Source of the DNA: Marinifilum sp. N1E240 | Lineage (GTDB): Bacteria > Bacteroidota > Bacteroidia > Bacteroidales > Marinifilaceae | DNA length: 64,000 bases | Direction: 5' to 3' | Assembly: GCF_009295825.1 (NCBI RefSeq) | Contig: NZ_WHKF01000002.1 | Span: 620,001-684,000 of the forward strand | Shown here: one piece after another, positions 1 to 10,358 of the stretch | Numbering within the stretch: position 1 is the first letter of the stretch | Layout of the letters: each line of letters starts with the position of its first letter | Notes under the pieces: generated by a model | What the model was told of the DNA's origin: nothing | Databases searched by the model: none | The model's input: the letters and a program-made list of their open reading frames with translations, nothing else | Made by a program: the position numbers and the translations under genes

Positions 1-1
1 T

Positions 2-1237
2 GTAGATTTTGAAGAGGTAGCAAGAGATTGGATTAAGAAGGCAGTGGAAGCACATTTTCATTTAATTCAAGCGGATAAGCAGTTCCCAAGCACAGATTTT
101 TCATTTGATTTTTATGTTGATAGTCAAAACACCAAAGGAGAGTTTCAGGTAAGAGTAAAAGAGAAGAGAAATCTTTGTGGGTCTGATTCTACCAAGAAAA
201 CAATTCATCTTGCATTTTCGCTTGAAGGGGTGAATAAACAATATAAACCAGGTGATTCTCTTGCAATTCAGTGTACTAATTCTCGTTTTTTGGTGGATCG
301 ACTTTTGCGAAAATTAAAGTTTGATGGCACTCATGCAATTCAAAACAATGGTAGTATAGAACTTCTTAAAGAATCTTTAATTAAACATTATGAACTTAGC
401 TTGTTAACTCCTGTTGTTCTGAAAAAATATGCATCTATAGCCAATATCGAGGCATTGAACCGTATTATTGCCAGTTCTAAGGCAATAGAGGAGTATTGTT
501 TCAATCACGATGTATTGGATATGGTGAGTGATTTTCCGGTAGTAATAAAACCAGAGCAGTTTCTAACAGTACTTCGGAAATTGAAACCTCGATTGTATTC
601 GGTCGCATCCAGTTATAATGTGTATCCCGATGAAGTTCACATAACTTTGGGAGTAATGGAATATAATCTGAAAGATAGGTCTCATATTGGTATTACTTCC
701 TCGTACTTGTCTGATAGAATTGAGGTAGGAGAAATGATTTCGGTATACATTGAGAATAATGATAGCTTTCGCTTACCGGAAAATACAGATCTCCCAATTA
801 TTATGATTGGATGTGGAACTGGAATTGCAGCTTATCGTTCATTTCTACAGGAAAGGGCAGCTACAAAATCGAAAGGAGATAATTGGTTAATTTTTGGGGA
901 ACGGAATTCTAAGACTGATTTCATTTATCAGGATGAATTGGTGAGGTATCTGGAATCTGGAATTTTAACCAGTTTGGAAACAGCATTTTCTCGTGATCAA
1001 GCAGAAAAGATTTATGTACAAGATATTATATTAAAACAATCCGTTGAGATTTACAATTGGATGGAGAATAGAAATGCGACGGTATATATTTGTGGAAATA
1101 AACGTACCATGGCTATTAGTATCAGAAAAGCCTTAATGAAGGTGATAGCTAAGGAAGGGAAATTATCAAAAGAAGAAGTGAAAAATTACGTTTCCAAACT
1201 AAAGTCTGAAAAACGATGGCAAGAGGATGTATATTAG
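2..1237 (+). CDS. Sulfite reductase-type flavoprotein (CysJ-like), 5' end outside window
   Basis: NADPH-dependent diflavin reductase of the sulfite reductase alpha / cytochrome P450 reductase family, moving electrons from NADPH through FAD and FMN to a partner protein. The frame is open from base 2, so the GTG at 44 is internal and the N-terminal flavodoxin domain lies upstream of the window. What remains is the FAD-binding part, with the RLYSVASS motif that holds FAD, then the NADP-binding part with GCGTGIAAYRSFLQER and ICGNKRTMA, and the C-terminal WQEDVY ending in an aromatic residue as in the family. No downstream gene follows on this strand; the pfl cluster is convergent. The redox partner is not visible, so sulfite as final acceptor is family inference. 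Confidence 0.85.
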   Translation, partial: VDFEEVARDWIKKAVEAHFHLIQADKQFPSTDFSFDFYVDSQNTKGEFQVRVKEKRNLCGSDSTKKTIHLAFSLEGVNKQYKPGDSLAIQCTNSRFLVDRLLRKLKFDGTHAIQNNGSIELLKESLIKHYELSLLTPVVLKKYASIANIEALNRIIASSKAIEEYCFNHDVLDMVSDFPVVIKPEQFLTVLRKLKPRLYSVASSYNVYPDEVHITLGVMEYNLKDRSHIGITSSYLSDRIEVGEMISVYIENNDSFRLPENTDLPIIMIGCGTGIAAYRSFLQERAATKSKGDNWLIFGERNSKTDFIYQDELVRYLESGILTSLETAFSRDQAEKIYVQDIILKQSVEIYNWMENRNATVYICGNKRTMAISIRKALMKVIAKEGKLSKEEVKNYVSKLKSEKRWQEDVY

Positions 1238-1619
1238 AATATCAAACAAAATGAGATTTCCTTTTGGGGTTAAAATTTGAGTTATCAACTATTTTTTATT
1301 GGTAGTATACCAATATCCAACTTTTATTAAGAAAGTATTGTAAAATGGATGAATTCTTGAAAGTTTATTATTTTGTGTAATTGGCAGATAATTAAAGAGA
1401 AACATTGGAAAAAGATGATTTTTAAGCCACTTAGAATTTAATGTATGATTGCGACTGTAATATTACTCATGAATTTTTCTGTGATTTGGTCTTATACGAA
1501 GCTAATTTCTTAGAATAAAAAAAGCCAATGAAATTAATCAAAGGCTCTTCCTGAATTAAATAATAGAAATAAGTTTAACAATCTAATAGATTTTATCGAT
1601 TGTTTATGTTTTTTGGCAA
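1238..1619. other. Intergenic region between convergent genes
   Basis: About 380 bases between the ends of two convergent genes. Apart from the weak leftward terminator at 1517-1546 I see no coding sequence or repeat here. Confidence 0.5.
1517..1546 (-). terminator. Putative terminator after focA
   Basis: Read leftward: a hairpin with AGCC/GGCT outer pairs and TGA/TCA inner pairs separated by small internal loops, followed by seven T. It lies about 75 bases beyond the focA stop, so it would end the pfl transcript. The stem is short. Confidence 0.45.
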
Positions 1620-2477
1620 TTATTTCTTTTTGTCGTAGACATACCAATAAGCAGTCCCAACAAATAATGCTCCACCAACAATATTACCCAAAGTTGCCGG
1701 AATTAAATTTTTCACAATAAAATCGAACCAGCTAATGTCAGCTCCATGGAAAATGGCTACTGGTATAAAAAACATATTTGCTACGCAGTGTTCAAATCCC
1801 ATTGCAACGAAAGCCATAACCGGAAACCAAATTCCCAATACTTTGCTGGCAATATCTTTTGATGCATAAGCCAACCACATGGCCAAAGCTACCATCCAAT
1901 TACATGCAATTCCTTTTAAAAAGGTTTTGTAAAATGGATTCGATGTTTTTGCAATTGCTATATTAATAGCAGAATCTACCGATGGAGAATTCATTAGTGC
2001 CCCTGTAAGATATACTAAAAAATAGGCAACAATAAGTGAACCCATAAAGTTACCAAAGTATACAATTCCCCAGTTTTTTAAAGGTACTTTGAAAGACATT
2101 CTTTTTGACAATACTGAAGGAATAAAATAAGCTGTATTGCCTGTAAATAGCTCTGCTCCAGCAACTGCACACAATATTAATCCCAAAGGGAAAACGGCTC
2201 CAAAAAAGAATTTTTGCAATCCTGGGTTTGATGCTGCTAAACCCGGCATGGCGCCACCAACAATTAAAGCCAAAAGACTACCCATAGCAATATATCCACC
2301 CGCCATTAATGCTAATACAAATGTTTTTTTCGACGGCATTACTTTTTTAGCTTCAGCAGTATGATTTACTACCTCAACAGTTTCGGATGGTGAATTAAAA
2401 GCATTTTGATCCTTTACAGAAACTTCAATTTTTGGTTTTGCTACCTCAACAATTTCATTGATATCTTGATACGACAT
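1620..2477 (-). CDS. focA: Formate/nitrite transporter (FocA family)
   Basis: Inner-membrane channel of the FNT family that exports or re-imports formate. 285 residues, usual length, preceded by an unusually long soluble N-terminus of about 50 residues before the first hydrophobic segment. Hydrophobic helices fill the rest, and the family glycine- and alanine-rich segments are present (GNFMGSLIVAYF, CNWMVALAMW, FEHCVANMFFIP). It is the last gene of a leftward pflB-pflA-focA cluster, starting 24 bases after pflA. This matches its role of disposing of formate made by pyruvate formate-lyase. Formate rather than nitrite as substrate is inferred from the neighbours. Confidence 0.92.
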   Translation of the reverse strand: MSYQDINEIVEVAKPKIEVSVKDQNAFNSPSETVEVVNHTAEAKKVMPSKKTFVLALMAGGYIAMGSLLALIVGGAMPGLAASNPGLQKFFFGAVFPLGLILCAVAGAELFTGNTAYFIPSVLSKRMSFKVPLKNWGIVYFGNFMGSLIVAYFLVYLTGALMNSPSVDSAINIAIAKTSNPFYKTFLKGIACNWMVALAMWLAYASKDIASKVLGIWFPVMAFVAMGFEHCVANMFFIPVAIFHGADISWFDFIVKNLIPATLGNIVGGALFVGTAYWYVYDKKK

Positions 2478-2501
2478 TGTTGTTCAATTAATATTTTGTA
2501 A

Positions 2502-3227
2502 TTAATTAATAATGACTTCCTTGAAATACTGACTGAAGATTTCTTTAGCCGCTTCAAGTTGTTCTAGTGTGTTTTCAGGAACTTCTTCTAATTTGTATTC
2601 CATTTTTAGGTGTTCGTATTTGTGAACGCCTAATTTATGGTAAGGTTGAATTTCCAGTTTTTCGATATTGCCGTACTCCTGAAAATGCTTACCCATTTCA
2701 TGCAAATATTCTGGTTGATCAGAGTATCCTGGAACCAATACATAACGCATCCATACTTTTACATCCTTATCGCGAAGGTATTTGGCAAATTTCAGAGTAG
2801 TATCATTGCGTTTACCTGTAATTTTCTGGTGCCAATCGGGGTTGATGTGTTTGATATCAAGCAATACCAAATCGGTATATTCCATCAATTCTTTAACATC
2901 ATCGGTTAGCACATTTCCATTACTATCTATGCAGGTGTTAAAATCTTCCTCTTTCAATAGCTTGAAAAGTTTTTTTAACTCTGCAGCTTGCCATAATGGC
3001 TCACCACCCGAAATGGTCACACCACCAATCTTTCCAAAGAAAGGTCGTTGATTACGAGCTTTTCTCATTATTTCATCCAATGGAGTAGGAGTGCCACCTT
3101 TAAAACTAATGGTATCGGGATTAGCGCAATACAAACATTTAAAGGCACAACCTTGTAGAAATACGACCAAACGGATTCCTGGTCCATCGTAAGTACCTAA
3201 TGATTCAAATGAATGAACGTTTAACAT
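2502..3227 (-). CDS. pflA: Pyruvate formate-lyase activating enzyme
   Basis: Radical SAM enzyme that installs the glycyl radical on PflB, using S-adenosylmethionine and a [4Fe-4S] cluster in the cytoplasm. 241 residues, typical length. The cluster motif CAFKCLYC (CX3CX2C) is near residue 30, preceded by GTYDGPGIR, which is highly conserved in PflA. The SAM-binding GGEPL segment is near residue 75. It is encoded just downstream of its substrate gene pflB and upstream of focA, all leftward. An imperfect terminator between pflB and pflA probably makes pflA less abundant than pflB, as expected for an activase. Confidence 0.95.
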   Translation of the reverse strand: MLNVHSFESLGTYDGPGIRLVVFLQGCAFKCLYCANPDTISFKGGTPTPLDEIMRKARNQRPFFGKIGGVTISGGEPLWQAAELKKLFKLLKEEDFNTCIDSNGNVLTDDVKELMEYTDLVLLDIKHINPDWHQKITGKRNDTTLKFAKYLRDKDVKVWMRYVLVPGYSDQPEYLHEMGKHFQEYGNIEKLEIQPYHKLGVHKYEHLKMEYKLEEVPENTLEQLEAAKEIFSQYFKEVIIN

Positions 3228-3276
3228 GTTTTTCTATTTAAGTGGGATATCAATGTTAAAATTCACATTGATGCAA

Positions 3277-3323
3277 TAAAAAAAAGAATCCGGAAACCTT
3301 CATAAGAAAGCTCCGGTACTCTT
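3277..3323 (-). terminator. Terminator or attenuator between pflB and pflA
   Basis: Read leftward just after the pflB stop: a hairpin with CCGGA/TCCGG core arms, extended by AAGAGTA/ATTCTT with one bulge, followed by a T run of eight or nine bases. Its place inside the pfl cluster suggests partial termination that lowers pflA-focA relative to pflB. Confidence 0.7.
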
Positions 3324-3343
3324 TATATATAAGTTAAACGATC

Positions 3344-5569
3344 TTACATTTTATCAAAGAAGCTACGAGAGATCACCTCAAGTTGCTGCTCACGTGTCAA
3401 ACGTACAAAGTTTACAGCATATCCCGATACACGGATAGTAAGCTGTGGATATTCTTCAGGATGCTCCATTGCATCTTCAAGCATTGCACGATCCAAAACA
3501 TTTACGTTCAAGTGATGAGCTCCTTTTACAAAGTAAGCATCCATCATAGTTACCAGGTTATCCTGACGAGTTTCAGCAGTTGCGCCTAATGATTTAGGAA
3601 CAATAGAGAAAGTGTTAGAGATACCATCCAATGAATCTTCGTAGTTGATTTTTGCTACAGAGTTCAAAGAAGCAATTGCACCATGAGAATCACGTCCGTG
3701 CATTGGGTTAGCACCAGGAGCGAAAGGTACACCAGCGGCTCTACCATCAGGAGTAGCACCAGTTTTCAAACCATAAACAACGTTAGAAGTAATGGTAAGA
3801 ATAGACATGGTAGGTTCAGCATTCTTATATGTATGCAATTCTTTCAATAAGCCATTGAAAAGAGTTGGAATTTCAACAGCAAAACAGTCTACTGCATCAT
3901 CATCGTTACCATAGAATGGGAAATCACCTTCAATCTTGAAATCGCAAGTCAATCCTTCTTCGTTACGAACAGCAGTTACCTTAGCATTCTTAATTGCAGA
4001 CAATGAATCGGCAACAATTGAAAGACCAGCAATACCGTACGCAAGGTTAATTGCAGGATTGGTATCAACTAAAGACATTTGAGCCTTTTCGTAGTAGTAC
4101 TTATCGTGCATGTAGTGAATGATGTTCATTGAATCGCTGTAAACACGAGCCATTTCCTTCATTGCAATCATGTAGTTACTCATTACCTCATCGTAATTCA
4201 ACTCGTCGCTTGACATAGCTGGAATACCGTTGATCAATTGAGTTCCTGTTTTCTCACAACGTCCACCGTTCAATGCTAAAAGAAGAGTTTTAGCTAAGTT
4301 ACAACGCGCGCCGAAGAACTGAATTTGCTTTCCAATTTCCTGGTAAGAAACACAACAAGCAATACCATAATCATCCGATTTACGAGTATCACACATCAAC
4401 TGGTCATTCTCGTACTGAATTGAAGAAGTATCGATAGAAACCTGAGCGCAGAATTTCTTGAATCCTTCAGGTAATGTTTCAGACCAAAGAACGGTCATGT
4501 TTGGCTCTGGAGAAGCTCCAAGAGTGTATAATGTATTCAAGAAACGGAAAGATGTCTTGGTTACCTTAGTTCTTCCGTCAAGAGTGTTACCACCAATAGA
4601 CTCAGTTACCCAAGTTGGATCACCTGCGAAAATCTCATCGTAAGCATTCATACGTAGGTGACGAACCATACGCAATTTCATTACGAATTGGTCTAACATT
4701 TCCTGAGCAAATTCCTCAGTAATTTCACCTGCTTCAAGATCACGATTGATATAAACATCAAGGAAAGTAGAAACGTTACCCAATGACATAGCAGCACCAT
4801 CTTGCTCTTTTACTGCAGCAAGGTATCCCATATAAACCCACTGGATAGCTTCTTGTGCAGTTTCAGCTGGACGATTTAATTCCAAGCCGTACTTGTCACC
4901 AAGCTCCTTAATTTGACCTAAAGCCTTGATTTGCTCTGAAACCTCTTCACGAAGACGAATCATTTGATCTGTCATGGTTCCTTGTAAACCATTCAAATCT
5001 TCTTTTTTAGCTTGGATCAAACGATCGATACCGTAAAGTGCTACACGACGGTAATCACCAATGATACGACCACGAGCGTAGTTATCAGGAAGACCAGTAA
5101 GGAATCCTAAAGAACGAAATTTACGAATTTCGTCGGTATATGCATCAAAAACACCATCATTGTGAGTTTTTGCGAAGTTGCGGAAAATGTCTTTTACACG
5201 ATCCGATACTTCAAGACCTTGCTCTGTACATGCTTTTTCAACTACAGCAATACCACCATAAGGCTTCATTGCTCTGCGAAGTAATTCATCAGCTTGTAAT
5301 CCGACGATCAATTCTAATGATTTATCGATATAACCAGCTCCGTGAGAAGCAATGGTTGATACTGTTTCTGTATCGATTGAGCGAACTCCATTATTAGCAC
5401 GTTCTTCCTTAACTGCTTCTTTGCAGATATCCCATAATTTCTTTGTGCGTTCTGTCGCTTCAGTCAAAAATGAAGAATCTCCGGTGTACGAAGTTAAATT
5501 GTTACTAACGAAATCTCTAACGTTAATAGTTTTTTGCCATTCACCGGCTTTGAATTGCATTTTAGCCAT
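3344..5569 (-). CDS. pflB: Formate C-acetyltransferase (pyruvate formate-lyase)
   Basis: Cytoplasmic glycyl-radical enzyme converting pyruvate and CoA to acetyl-CoA and formate under anoxia. 741 residues, normal length. The adjacent active-site cysteines are C405-C406 in IACCVSYQE. The glycyl radical site is G716 in RVSGYAVNF, 26 residues from the C-terminus. It is the first gene of the leftward cluster with the activase and FocA. A 565-base upstream gap leaves room for regulation. I saw no clear FNR-type palindrome there. Confidence 0.97.
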   Translation of the reverse strand: MAKMQFKAGEWQKTINVRDFVSNNLTSYTGDSSFLTEATERTKKLWDICKEAVKEERANNGVRSIDTETVSTIASHGAGYIDKSLELIVGLQADELLRRAMKPYGGIAVVEKACTEQGLEVSDRVKDIFRNFAKTHNDGVFDAYTDEIRKFRSLGFLTGLPDNYARGRIIGDYRRVALYGIDRLIQAKKEDLNGLQGTMTDQMIRLREEVSEQIKALGQIKELGDKYGLELNRPAETAQEAIQWVYMGYLAAVKEQDGAAMSLGNVSTFLDVYINRDLEAGEITEEFAQEMLDQFVMKLRMVRHLRMNAYDEIFAGDPTWVTESIGGNTLDGRTKVTKTSFRFLNTLYTLGASPEPNMTVLWSETLPEGFKKFCAQVSIDTSSIQYENDQLMCDTRKSDDYGIACCVSYQEIGKQIQFFGARCNLAKTLLLALNGGRCEKTGTQLINGIPAMSSDELNYDEVMSNYMIAMKEMARVYSDSMNIIHYMHDKYYYEKAQMSLVDTNPAINLAYGIAGLSIVADSLSAIKNAKVTAVRNEEGLTCDFKIEGDFPFYGNDDDAVDCFAVEIPTLFNGLLKELHTYKNAEPTMSILTITSNVVYGLKTGATPDGRAAGVPFAPGANPMHGRDSHGAIASLNSVAKINYEDSLDGISNTFSIVPKSLGATAETRQDNLVTMMDAYFVKGAHHLNVNVLDRAMLEDAMEHPEEYPQLTIRVSGYAVNFVRLTREQQLEVISRSFFDKM

Positions 5570-6134
5570 TTTACAATTTATTTTTCAATGGTTGAGTGGA
5601 ACAAATATCACAGTTGATAATTTTTGAAATTCAGTAAATATCAAGGCTGCATAAATTTGCTACGCTGTTAATTTTGGTTTGTTGTAATTTGAAATAAATG
5701 GATTTACTTATCAAAATTCTAATAAAGACAACCAACTCCTTTTTCTTTCAGCGTGCAAAGGAACGGTTTTCTTTTTTACTGTACAATACCTATAAATAGT
5801 GAGTTTCCTAATGCAATCGATATTAGAAGAGGGAAGAGTCTGATAATGGAATGCTTATGCCTTGACTGAGATTTTAACAATATTGAGTTTATTTAGAATA
5901 AATCTAAGTAGGTTTGTGAGAGAAAATAAATTTCGTTTGGAGCATGAGTAAAGATTGAAATACAAGTTTAGTATGAAAATCAGTAAAAAGTATTCATGAT
6001 TCTGTAATTGCTATAAATGATTGATCTGGAATCGCCATAAATTTGTAAGATTAATCAAAGTTATAGAAGTGGTGAAAAGGATTGTTATATTAGGATTAAC
6101 TTGGATCTATAAATTAATAATTAAATTCTAAGGA
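5570..6134. promoter_or_regulatory. Divergent intergenic region upstream of pflB
   Basis: 565 AT-rich bases between pflB (leftward) and a rightward NAD(P)-binding protein gene. It must hold both promoters. I could not place a convincing -33/-7 pair or a TTGAT-N4-ATCAA box, and no small ORF stands out. Confidence 0.4.
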
Positions 6135-6791
6135 ATGAAAAATGTTTTGATAACTGGAGCAAGTGGAATGGTTGGGAACATTATTCTTAAGCACTGCCTA
6201 AAATCTTTGGAAATAGCTAAAGTAACCAGTTTTGTTCGTAGATTTTCTGACAATAAACACCCAAAACTAAACGAGGTGCTTGTGAAAGATTTTAAAGATT
6301 ACTCTCCCTATCAACATGAGTTTCAGAATATAGATGTGGTCTATTTTTGCATTGGAGTGTATACAGGAGCGGTTTCGGATTTAAAGTTTAGAGAAATAAC
6401 CGTGGATTATACAAATTCTTTTGTTGATGTGTTAAAAATCCATAGTCCTAAAGCGAATTTTTGCTTTTTAAGTGGAGGAGGAGCTGATAGAACTGAAAAG
6501 AGCCGAATGTCGTTTGCCAAATATAAGGGAATTGCTGAAAACTATTTCTTCTCAACTTTAGATAATGCTTTTACTTTTCGACCAGCTTATATTTATCCTG
6601 TTGAAAAGAGAGAAGAACCGAATTTTTCTTATAAACTATCTCGTTTATTGTACCCTCTTATTAAGATGTTTGGTGAAAATGTTAGCATAACTTCTGAAGA
6701 ATTGGCATATGGAATGTTTAAGATAGGAATAGAAGCATCAGGGCAGAAAATATATGAAAATAGAGATATTTTAAGCTCTATTAAATTGTAA
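6135..6791 (+). CDS. NAD(P)-binding Rossmann-fold protein (atypical SDR / NmrA-like)
   Basis: 218 residues. The N-terminus MKNVLITGASGMVG is the classic nucleotide-binding glycine motif (GASGMVG, residues 8-14). Later segments FCFLSGGGADRTEKSRMSFAKYKGIAEN and FRPAYIYPVE match the Ser...Tyr-x3-Lys layout of extended or atypical short-chain dehydrogenases, with YKGIAEN carrying the lysine. This is the size of the small Bacteroidota proteins annotated as epimerases or semialdehyde dehydrogenase-like. The substrate cannot be told. It stands alone between divergent pflB and the convergent protease gene. Confidence 0.8.
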   Translation: MKNVLITGASGMVGNIILKHCLKSLEIAKVTSFVRRFSDNKHPKLNEVLVKDFKDYSPYQHEFQNIDVVYFCIGVYTGAVSDLKFREITVDYTNSFVDVLKIHSPKANFCFLSGGGADRTEKSRMSFAKYKGIAENYFFSTLDNAFTFRPAYIYPVEKREEPNFSYKLSRLLYPLIKMFGENVSITSEELAYGMFKIGIEASGQKIYENRDILSSIKL

Positions 6792-6801
6792 GATAAGAAG
6801 A

Positions 6802-6830
6802 AAGAGGCTACTAATACATAGTAACCTCTT
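6802..6830. terminator. Hairpin between convergent genes
   Basis: AAGAGG-c-TACTA / TAGTA-a-CCTCTT stem with one mismatch and a 5-base loop, between the stops of two convergent genes. It could serve both directions, but a long T run is missing. Confidence 0.55.
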
Positions 6831-6854
6831 AATCATTAGCTCAATTATTCAACT

Positions 6855-9800
6855 TTACTTTTTTACTAACTTTTTAACGATTCCATCTCTTTCTCCTTCA
6901 AGCATTATTAAATACATGCCTGAAGCCAGGTTAGAAATGTTTACTTCAGTTTGGTTACTATTGATTGATACTGTTTTTATTAACTGACCATTTGTGTTCA
7001 TAATTTTTACAATACCTTGATCGTGAACAGTAGTAATTAAGAACAGATTATCAGCAGGATTTGGACTAATTGTCATTAGCTCAACAGGTACTTCATTTCC
7101 TAAATATTCTGATTGTGTAATAGAGCTGAACTGAACACTGTTTGCTGAATTGCTAATGTTAATTGTATAGTCTTCTACTTCACCATAGGAGAATGTTTCA
7201 CATGCTGTCGCAGCCGCATTATACTTCATGCTTACTCGCATGCGAGTTGTTCCAAGCTTAGCATTTGAAGGAACTGTGAAATCTGCGGATAAAGTTCCAC
7301 TACTACTTGATGACCCATTGACCATTTCTTCGGAAGCATCAAAGGTTCCGTCCTGGTTAAAATCTATCCATACGTGCCAGAATTCGGTATAACTTGAACT
7401 TCTGAATCCTGCACTAAAATATATAGTTTGAGAGCTACCAGGAGCTAAATCTGTACTTAATTGTGTGTAATCAGCATAACCGCCATCATTACCTGTACTG
7501 TTATCAATATTTCCAAGTTGTACCAAATCTATCCATTCCCAGGATGAGTTAGATCCTTCTGAATCACAATAAACAAGACTGGTAGAGTTTGTTGTTACAC
7601 TTCCCATAGTTGAATAATTGCTTGATCCTACTGCATTAATGGCACTTACTTGAAATTCGTAAGTAGTTTCCTCACTAGCGCCAGTGTAATCATAACTGGT
7701 AGATGTGGTGTTAAAAGTAGACCAATTACCACCTTGTTCTCTTACCTGAAGATCATAGGAAGTTGCAGTATTTGATTCATTCCAATTTATTGTAAAGGAA
7801 TTAGTAGTTACATTGCTTGCAGATAATCCGTCTGGTATAGGAGGGACGGTAGGTGTAGCAGCTTGAATGTTTACAGTATAATCTTCTACCTCGCCATATG
7901 AGAATGATTCACATGAAGTTTGACTTCCATTGTATTTCATACTAACTCTCATTCTTGTACTTCCTGTTGCACTAGAAGGAATGGTGATTGTTCCTGTCAC
8001 TGTAGTTTTACTCATAGAGCCAGCATCAAATGCCAACTCATCAGAATCATTGAATGTACCATCCTGATTGTAATCAATCCAGATTTTCCAATATTCGTTA
8101 TAAGTAGTGCTTGAAAATGCAGGAGTTAAAGCAATGTTATAAGTTGTATTGGCTTCCAGGTCTATGGTTTGTGATGTAAAATCAGTATAACCAGCAGCAC
8201 CCGAAGAATTTGTAAATGTACCAACTGCTACTTCCGCAATCCATTCATAAGTTGAATTATTACCCTGAGATGTGCAATATTCGATTTGAACATCGGTTGT
8301 TGTTGCAGATCCAATTGCAGAATAATCACTACTTCCTGTAACATTGTTAGAGCGTACCTGATATTCGTAAACAGTAGTTGCTTGCAAACCAGTAAAATTA
8401 ATACTATTTGTAAGCGTATTGTAATCGCTCCATGAACCATTTTCAGGTCTCAGTTGTACATCGTAATCATCTGATTCGGCTACATTATTCCAACTTAAAC
8501 TAAATGAATTGGCGGTGATATTCGTAGCAGTTAATCCAGATGGAATTCCTGGAATATCAGGCAATGCAAGAGTAGTAACAGTAGCAATAGAAGTGTATGA
8601 ACTGCTTCCAGCGCTATTATTAGCCCTTAGTTGATATTCGTAAGTCGTTTCTGCACTTGCATTTGAATAAGTATAAGTATTTGTTGATGAATTATAGCTT
8701 GACCAGGTTCCACCACTTTCTCGAATTTGAATATCATAAGAACTTGCTCCACTTGTAGCGTCCCAATTAAGTTCAAAAGATGTAGAACTTATGTTTGTGG
8801 CAGTAACACCTGTTGGAGTGGTAGGAGGGTTTCCATCATCTAATGCGGCGAAGGCATTCATTCTTCCACTACCCAATTTTCCAATGTAAGATGGGATGGT
8901 TGCATCAATATTATCAGTTGTATTTACTAGCTTATTCCAAACCTCTTGAGGAGTTATGTTTCCATAGTTTTTAGAGATTATTAAAGCTGCTACTCCAGAA
9001 ACATGAGGACAAGCCATTGAGGTTCCTTGCATTACACCATATTGATTGTTTGGTAGTGTGGAATGAATCGCAGTTGGATCATTATTAGTTGAAATTAATT
9101 CTCCTCCAGGAGCTGAAATGTCAACCCAAGTATCGTAATTTGAATACCAGGATTTTTCATCTTTACAATTGGTTGCACCAACAGCCAAAGCACTTTCATA
9201 ACATCCCGGATACCATAGTCCGGAATCGTCATCATTACCTGCGGCGATAATTACTAATCCACCATTCATTGCTTCACTTGGACCTCCGGCATTTGCGACA
9301 AAGTAGTCAATTGCATCAAGAACAGCTTGATCATAAACGCCTTTACTACTGTATCCCCAGCTATTTTGTGAGATTACTGCTCCATTATCAGCAGCATAAA
9401 TAAATGCCTCTTCAAATCCACCATTTGATGAGTTGGTAAAAACTGTACATGACATTAAACGAACACCGTCGTTTGAACCACTACCACCAGCAACACCAGC
9501 AACACCAATTCCGTTGTTCGTTTCTGCAGCAACAGTTCCAGCTACATGAGTTCCATGATCTCCAACCGAAATTGTTCCTGTGTTGTCAACAAAGTTGTAA
9601 CCATATACATCATCGATATAGCCATTGTTATCATCATCAATACCATTACCAGCAATTTCGCCAGGATTAACCCACATATTTCCTGCTAAATCTTCATGGT
9701 CCCAATCTATACCACCATCTTCAATAGCAACAATTACATTTGAATTACCTGTTTCAATTTCCCATGCTTCAAGTAAACTAATATCAGAGCCAACAGTGCC

Positions 9801-10358
9801 TCCATTCTGTCCTGTGTTCTCATAATGCCATTGATCTGTAAAGCGAGGATCATTAGGAGCACCGCTTAACGAAGAAGGATTTATGTCATTATCAGCAAGT
9901 GGAGTTACTTGGATTGAATGATTAACTTGTTTGGCTTCTGGTACTCCCTGGGCAATGGAAACTTCGGCAAGATTGCCGTAAGAAGAGATCAATTGAGTAA
10001 TTGGAGTGTTGCCATCAAACTCAATTTCATACCAAAGGTGTAGTCCATATTGGCGATGTTTAGCCTCATGCTTTCCTGCTTCACGGAAAACACGTTTCAT
10101 TTTTGTTGCAGTAAATTTTCTATTTGCCTCATTTACTGCTTCCATATTTGTTACTACGTAACCTAATTGTGGCTGCGCTTTTAGATTTTGTCCTTTATCA
10201 AGAGTGCTTGATAAGGCATCTACTTTTGACAAGTAAGTGTTGTCGAATTTTACGCGTATAACTCCTTCATAATTTCCTTTAGAGTCGACACTGCGATTTT
10301 GTGTAATTCCGGTCTGAAATAGAAATATCAAGACCATTAACATAGTAAAATGTCTCAT
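6855..10358 (-). CDS. Secreted S8 subtilisin-like protease with Fn3 and GEVED domains and T9SS sorting domain
   Basis: Extracellular serine endopeptidase, 1167 residues. A signal peptide (about 1-20) precedes a propeptide-like segment to about 150 and the peptidase S8 domain. The triad is D214 in AIEDGG, H268 in GDHGTHVAG and S447 in GTSMACPHVSG. After the catalytic domain come Fn3 repeats (about 512-600, 603-693 and another near 835-930). They alternate with two GEVED domains ending in GEVEDYTVNI and GEVEDYTINI, with Asp-rich DYNQDGTF and DFNQDGTF loops likely to bind calcium. The last 80 or so residues (SPNPADNLF ... LASGMYLIMLEG ... KKLVKK) are a type A Por/T9SS sorting signal, so export by type IX secretion and surface release or anchoring are expected. 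Confidence 0.93.
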   Translation of the reverse strand: MRHFTMLMVLIFLFQTGITQNRSVDSKGNYEGVIRVKFDNTYLSKVDALSSTLDKGQNLKAQPQLGYVVTNMEAVNEANRKFTATKMKRVFREAGKHEAKHRQYGLHLWYEIEFDGNTPITQLISSYGNLAEVSIAQGVPEAKQVNHSIQVTPLADNDINPSSLSGAPNDPRFTDQWHYENTGQNGGTVGSDISLLEAWEIETGNSNVIVAIEDGGIDWDHEDLAGNMWVNPGEIAGNGIDDDNNGYIDDVYGYNFVDNTGTISVGDHGTHVAGTVAAETNNGIGVAGVAGGSGSNDGVRLMSCTVFTNSSNGGFEEAFIYAADNGAVISQNSWGYSSKGVYDQAVLDAIDYFVANAGGPSEAMNGGLVIIAAGNDDDSGLWYPGCYESALAVGATNCKDEKSWYSNYDTWVDISAPGGELISTNNDPTAIHSTLPNNQYGVMQGTSMACPHVSGVAALIISKNYGNITPQEVWNKLVNTTDNIDATIPSYIGKLGSGRMNAFAALDDGNPPTTPTGVTATNISSTSFELNWDATSGASSYDIQIRESGGTWSSYNSSTNTYTYSNASAETTYEYQLRANNSAGSSSYTSIATVTTLALPDIPGIPSGLTATNITANSFSLSWNNVAESDDYDVQLRPENGSWSDYNTLTNSINFTGLQATTVYEYQVRSNNVTGSSDYSAIGSATTTDVQIEYCTSQGNNSTYEWIAEVAVGTFTNSSGAAGYTDFTSQTIDLEANTTYNIALTPAFSSTTYNEYWKIWIDYNQDGTFNDSDELAFDAGSMSKTTVTGTITIPSSATGSTRMRVSMKYNGSQTSCESFSYGEVEDYTVNIQAATPTVPPIPDGLSASNVTTNSFTINWNESNTATSYDLQVREQGGNWSTFNTTSTSYDYTGASEETTYEFQVSAINAVGSSNYSTMGSVTTNSTSLVYCDSEGSNSSWEWIDLVQLGNIDNSTGNDGGYADYTQLSTDLAPGSSQTIYFSAGFRSSSYTEFWHVWIDFNQDGTFDASEEMVNGSSSSSGTLSADFTVPSNAKLGTTRMRVSMKYNAAATACETFSYGEVEDYTINISNSANSVQFSSITQSEYLGNEVPVELMTISPNPADNLFLITTVHDQGIVKIMNTNGQLIKTVSINSNQTEVNISNLASGMYLIMLEGERDGIVKKLVKK

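Noticed and set aside
44-1237. GTG at 44 as the start of the flavoprotein
   Set aside because: The frame is open to base 2 and reads like the end of a flavodoxin domain (VDFEEVARDW), so the gene begins outside the window.
2137-2364. Rightward ORF inside focA
   Set aside because: Shadow of a membrane protein gene in another frame, with no support.
5570-6134. FNR-type site upstream of pflB
   Set aside because: TTGAT and ATCAA halves occur, but none at the required four-base spacing.
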